Position numbers and translations under genes: made by a program
The notes under the pieces: generated by a model
The model's input: only the letters and a program-made list of their open reading frames with translations
Database searches by the model: none
Told to the model about the DNA's origin: nothing
Assembly: GCA_036502165.1 (NCBI GenBank)
Contig: DASXZC010000568.1
Span: 1 to 24,374 of the forward strand
Direction of reading: 5' to 3'
Length of the DNA stretch: 24,374 nucleotides
From: F-183 sp036502165
Lineage (GTDB): Bacteria; Acidobacteriota; Terriglobia; Bryobacterales; Bryobacteraceae
Shown: positions 21,432-24,374 of the stretch, in pieces
Layout of the letters: every line of letters starts with the position of its first letter
Position numbering within the stretch: position 1 is the stretch's first letter

Positions 21432-24374
21432 TTAGACAAATACTTCGGGCGCGACCCGCTCGGTCGCAAACGCCTCGATGATGTCCCCCGGCTTGATGTC
21501 ATTGAAATTCTGAATCGCGATGCCGCACTCGAATCCGCTCTTCACTTCGCTGGCATCGTTCTTGAATCGTTTCAGGGTATCGACCTTGCCCGTGTGGATC
21601 ACGACGTTATCGCGCAGCAGCCTGATATCGCTGTCCCGCTTGATGAATCCGTCGTTCACGTAGCAGCCCGCCACCGTACCCACCTTCGTGATGCGGAACA
21701 CGTCACGCACCTCGGCACGGCCCTGATAAACCTCTTTGTAGACCGGCTCGAGCATGCCTGTCATGGCGCGCTTGATCTCGTCGGTCAGGTTGTAAATGAT
21801 CGTATGCAGGCGGATGTCGACCTTTTCCTGCTCAGCGATCGCCACTGCCTTGCGCTCCGGCCGGACATTGAATCCGACCACGATCGCTTCGGAAGTCGTC
21901 GCCAGCAGGACGTCGCTCTCCGTGATTGCGCCGACGCCAGCGCGCAGGACGCGCAGACGAACTTTGTCGCTCGACAGCTTCTGCAACGTGTCCGTCAGCA
22001 CTTCGGCCGTACCGCCCACGTCGGTCTTCAGAATGATGTTCAATTCCTTGATGTCGCCTTCACGCAGTTTGTCGTGAAGGGTCTCGAGCGTGACGCGTTT
22101 CGATTTCGCGAGTGTCGCTTCCCGTTGCCGGGTTTCGCGGAACATCACGATCTGCTTGGCCTTCGCCGTGTCGGTGACTACCTGGAAGCCGTCGCCGACC
22201 TCGGGCAGGGAATCGAGCCCCAGCACTTCGACTGGCATCGAAGGATCGGCCGATCGCACGCCGACGCCCTGATCGTTGAACATGGCGCGGATCTTTCCGA
22301 ACACGCTGCCGCAGATCACGAAGTCGCCGATGTTGAGCGTGCCGTTTCGTACGAGCACAGTCGCCACCGGGCCGCGTCCCTTGTCGAGGTTCGCTTCGAG
22401 CACGTTGCCCGTCGCCGGCCTCGCCGGATTCGCCCGCAAATTCTGCATTTCCGCCACCAGCAGGATCATCTCGAGCAAGAGGTCGAGATTCTGCTTGGCT
22501 TTGGCCGATACGGGGACCATGACGGTGTCGCCGCCCCAGTCTTCCGCCAGCAGGCCGCGATCGGCGAGCTGTTGCTTGATCCGCTCCGGCTGGGCATCCG
22601 GCTTGTCGATCTTATTGATGGCGACAATGATCGGAACCCCAGCGGCTTTTGCGTGATCGATCGCTTCGAGCGTCTGCGGCATGACGCCGTCGTCCGCCGC
22701 AACGACCAGAATGACGATATCCGTAACCTTCGCGCCACGGGCGCGCATACGTGTGAACGCCTCGTGACCGGGCGTGTCGATGAAGGCAATCAGGTTGCCC
22801 TTGTAGTCGATGCGGTACGCGCCGATGTGCTGCGTAATGCCGCCGGCTTCGCGTGCCGCGACGTTCGCTTCGCGAATCGCATCGAGCAGCGAAGTCTTAC
22901 CGTGGTCGACGTGACCCATGATGGTGACGACGGGCGGACGCTTCTCGCGATCCGCGTCGATTTCCACCGTGTCGATGAACTGCGTCGATTCTTCTTCGTA
23001 GCTGACCTGTGTCGTGACGGAGCCGAAGTCGCGCGCCAGTTCCTCGGCCAGTTTGGCGTCGAGGGTCTGGTTGATGGTCGCGAAAATTTTCTTGCTCACG
23101 AGACGCTTGATGACGTCCGCGGCTTTCACGCCCATCTTTTCCGAAAGCTCTTTTACCGTGATGCCTTCGGAAATCGTGATCTCTTTGTTGGCCGCCTGGA
23201 TGGTCTGCTCCTGACGCCTTGGATACGGCGTGCGAAGCTTTCCTTCCTCAATCTCGGCGCGGGTTCGCGCACGGCTCGCCGGCTTGGTCTGATGACGGCG
23301 CTGCTGCTCAGTCGGCGGCGGCGCGGCGGTCTCAGGACGCAGCGGCGATGTCGGATGCTGCGGACGTCCACGGCGGAATGCTCCTGGACCTCCCGGACCC
23401 CCTGGCCCGCCAGGACCTCCCGGTCCCGGTGCGCCCGGAATTCCCGGACCACGCATCGTCGGCTGGCCCGGACGAATCGGGCCGCGATAAATCGGTTGCC
23501 CCGGCGCCGGTCCCTGCGGACGCGTCGGGAATCCGGGCCGCGGAATCGGGGGCGCCGGTTGTCCCGGACCTCCTCGCGGAGCGGGCTGTTGTTGCTGCTG
23601 CAGCCGCGCGACTAAATCAGGACGCGGCGGAACTACCGGACGCGTCGCCGGTTGTCCAGCGAGCGGACGCGCAGGTGCCGCAGTCTGCAGCCCTCCTCCT
23701 GAAGCGGATGGGCCGCCGGGAGAAGTCGGATGCTGCTGCGGATGTGTACGAAGCTGCGGCTGCGGAATCTGCGGCGCTCCAGGACCATGCGGCCGTGTAG
23801 CCGCCGATCCGGGCCTCGGTCCCGCCATCCCTGGTCCCGGAGGAGGAGCCGGAACGCGCGGAGCGCCGGGACGCTGCACAATCGGAGTGCGGGGAGCCGC
23901 CGGGCCACCCGTCAAATCCGCCGGCAGCGGCTGCCGCGGACCGGTCAAAATCTGTCCCGGACGAATCGCCGATCCACCGGCAGTCGGAACCGGGCGCGCC
24001 AGAATTCCACCGGGCTTCGCCATCGGCGGAGCCACCGGTTTCGCCGGCATGCGCGGCGTCGACTCTTCTGACCCACCAGCCGCGACAGGCGGCACGGGCA
24101 CCGGTTGCAGAGACGGCGGCAAAACAATCTTCGGCTGAACAGGCGGCGCGGGAGCCGCAGCCGTCGTCGGCGGAGGGGCCGCAGGCGGCGGAGGTTGTGG
24201 CGCCGGCTGAGCTGTCACCGTGGGAATCGGGATCGTCGGAGGCGGAGGAGGTCCGATCGGCGGCGCAATCGGGCCATGCCCCGCCAGTGGCGGACGCAAA
24301 GGCCGCGACAAAGGCGGAACCAGCGGACCACCGGTCACCGCCGGTGCAGCCGCCTGCGGAGCCGCTTCCGGCTT
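21432..24374 (-). CDS. infB: Translation initiation factor IF-2, N-terminus outside window
   Basis: A GTPase that places initiator tRNA on the 30S subunit and promotes subunit joining. The frame is open to the window edge, giving about 980 residues with the true start beyond it. The N-terminal ~350 residues are Pro/Gly/Ala-rich. The IF2_N domain (EITISEGITVKELSEKMGVK) follows. The G domain carries G1 GHVDHGKT (22893-22916), then GGITQHIGAY, DTPGHEAF, NKID and SAK. Domains II-IV end with FRITKVGTVAGCYV, FECGIAIQNFNDIKPGDIIEAF. GTG at 24338 is unlikely to be the start, since the same repetitive composition continues upstream. It is the first visible gene of a long minus-strand string that reaches the M56 gene. 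Confidence 0.97.
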   Translation of the reverse strand, partial: KPEAAPQAAAPAVTGGPLVPPLSRPLRPPLAGHGPIAPPIGPPPPPTIPIPTVTAQPAPQPPPPAAPPPTTAAAPAPPVQPKIVLPPSLQPVPVPPVAAGGSEESTPRMPAKPVAPPMAKPGGILARPVPTAGGSAIRPGQILTGPRQPLPADLTGGPAAPRTPIVQRPGAPRVPAPPPGPGMAGPRPGSAATRPHGPGAPQIPQPQLRTHPQQHPTSPGGPSASGGGLQTAAPARPLAGQPATRPVVPPRPDLVARLQQQQQPAPRGGPGQPAPPIPRPGFPTRPQGPAPGQPIYRGPIRPGQPTMRGPGIPGAPGPGGPGGPGGPGGPGAFRRGRPQHPTSPLRPETAAPPPTEQQRRHQTKPASRARTRAEIEEGKLRTPYPRRQEQTIQAANKEITISEGITVKELSEKMGVKAADVIKRLVSKKIFATINQTLDAKLAEELARDFGSVTTQVSYEEESTQFIDTVEIDADREKRPPVVTIMGHVDHGKTSLLDAIREANVAAREAGGITQHIGAYRIDYKGNLIAFIDTPGHEAFTRMRARGAKVTDIVILVVAADDGVMPQTLEAIDHAKAAGVPIIVAINKIDKPDAQPERIKQQLADRGLLAEDWGGDTVMVPVSAKAKQNLDLLLEMILLVAEMQNLRANPARPATGNVLEANLDKGRGPVATVLVRNGTLNIGDFVICGSVFGKIRAMFNDQGVGVRSADPSMPVEVLGLDSLPEVGDGFQVVTDTAKAKQIVMFRETRQREATLAKSKRVTLETLHDKLREGDIKELNIILKTDVGGTAEVLTDTLQKLSSDKVRLRVLRAGVGAITESDVLLATTSEAIVVGFNVRPERKAVAIAEQEKVDIRLHTIIYNLTDEIKRAMTGMLEPVYKEVYQGRAEVRDVFRITKVGTVAGCYVNDGFIKRDSDIRLLRDNVVIHTGKVDTLKRFKNDASEVKSGFECGIAIQNFNDIKPGDIIEAFATERVAPEVFV
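23300..24374 (-). repeat. Pro/Gly/Ala-rich low-complexity region of infB
   Basis: This part encodes about 350 residues dominated by Pro, Gly, Ala, Arg and Gln with no folded-domain signature. It includes a collagen-like stretch of GPG/GGP units (23381-23450) and a Q5 run. It replaces the Ala/Lys/Glu-rich N-terminal region of other IF-2 proteins and is probably disordered. Confidence 0.85.

Noticed and set aside
23381..23450. CRISPR-like or tandem DNA repeat
   Set aside because: The repetition is in-frame GPG/GGP coding within infB with no spacer structure.
21594..23615. 673-codon open frame antisense to infB
   Set aside because: It mirrors the IF-2 reading frame and has a His/Asp/Arg-rich composition without recognisable domains.

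Overview
The window looks like a chromosomal segment from an acidobacterium, most likely of the Bryobacterales/Solibacter group. The best taxonomic clue is a secreted TIGR03435-family protein at 492-1262, a paralogous family strongly expanded in Candidatus Solibacter. The high G+C content, the dense gene packing and a pyruvate phosphate dikinase gene next to glyQS fit this. No rRNA, tRNA, CRISPR array, insertion sequence or phage gene was seen. Almost every gene has a recognisable family; the accessory interest lies in a few small modules.

Layout. 1-366: end of a NarL/LuxR-type response regulator, then a two-tier hairpin terminator. 492-1262: the TIGR03435 protein, closed by a second strong hairpin. 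1321-7020 (minus strand): glyQ-glyS, a probable terminator, then ppdK. 7143-7619 (plus): a small secreted protein of unknown function. 7628-9964: an oxidative or redox-drug stress locus. A SoxR-type regulator with the [2Fe-2S] cysteine motif is divergent from an operon holding a broken NmrA-like dehydrogenase, a two-domain antibiotic-biosynthesis-monooxygenase-like protein and an NADPH-dependent FMN reductase. Between them lies a minus-strand promoter with a 19-bp spacer carrying a 26-bp dyad, the hallmark of MerR/SoxR control. 9975-13493 (minus): mlaE-mlaF-mlaD-like lipid transporter genes plus a ChbG/HpnK-type deacetylase; the MlaD-like protein has five repeats at an exact 34-residue period. 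13568-14244 (minus): a two-gene module of a 60-aa protein and a minimal nucleotidyltransferase, possibly toxin-antitoxin-like. 14280-15896 (plus): a secreted M28 metallopeptidase.

15893-24374 (minus) is one continuous, mostly overlapping gene string: infB (5' end outside the window), ylxP, rbfA, apbE, hemE, hemY, blaI and an M56 peptidase gene. It joins translation and ribosome maturation factors to flavinylation, haem synthesis and a BlaI/BlaR1-like sensory pair. Several junctions are 4-bp ATGA overlaps (rbfA/apbE, blaI/M56, and perhaps apbE/hemE), so translational coupling is likely.

The items most worth a second look are the SoxR-type promoter with its partly degraded operon, the 34-residue repeats of the MCE protein, the serine in place of the Walker B glutamate of the MlaF-like ATPase, the BlaI/M56 pair at the tail of an infB-haem gene string, and the small nucleotidyltransferase module. 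I did not find a clearly novel defence or mobile system.
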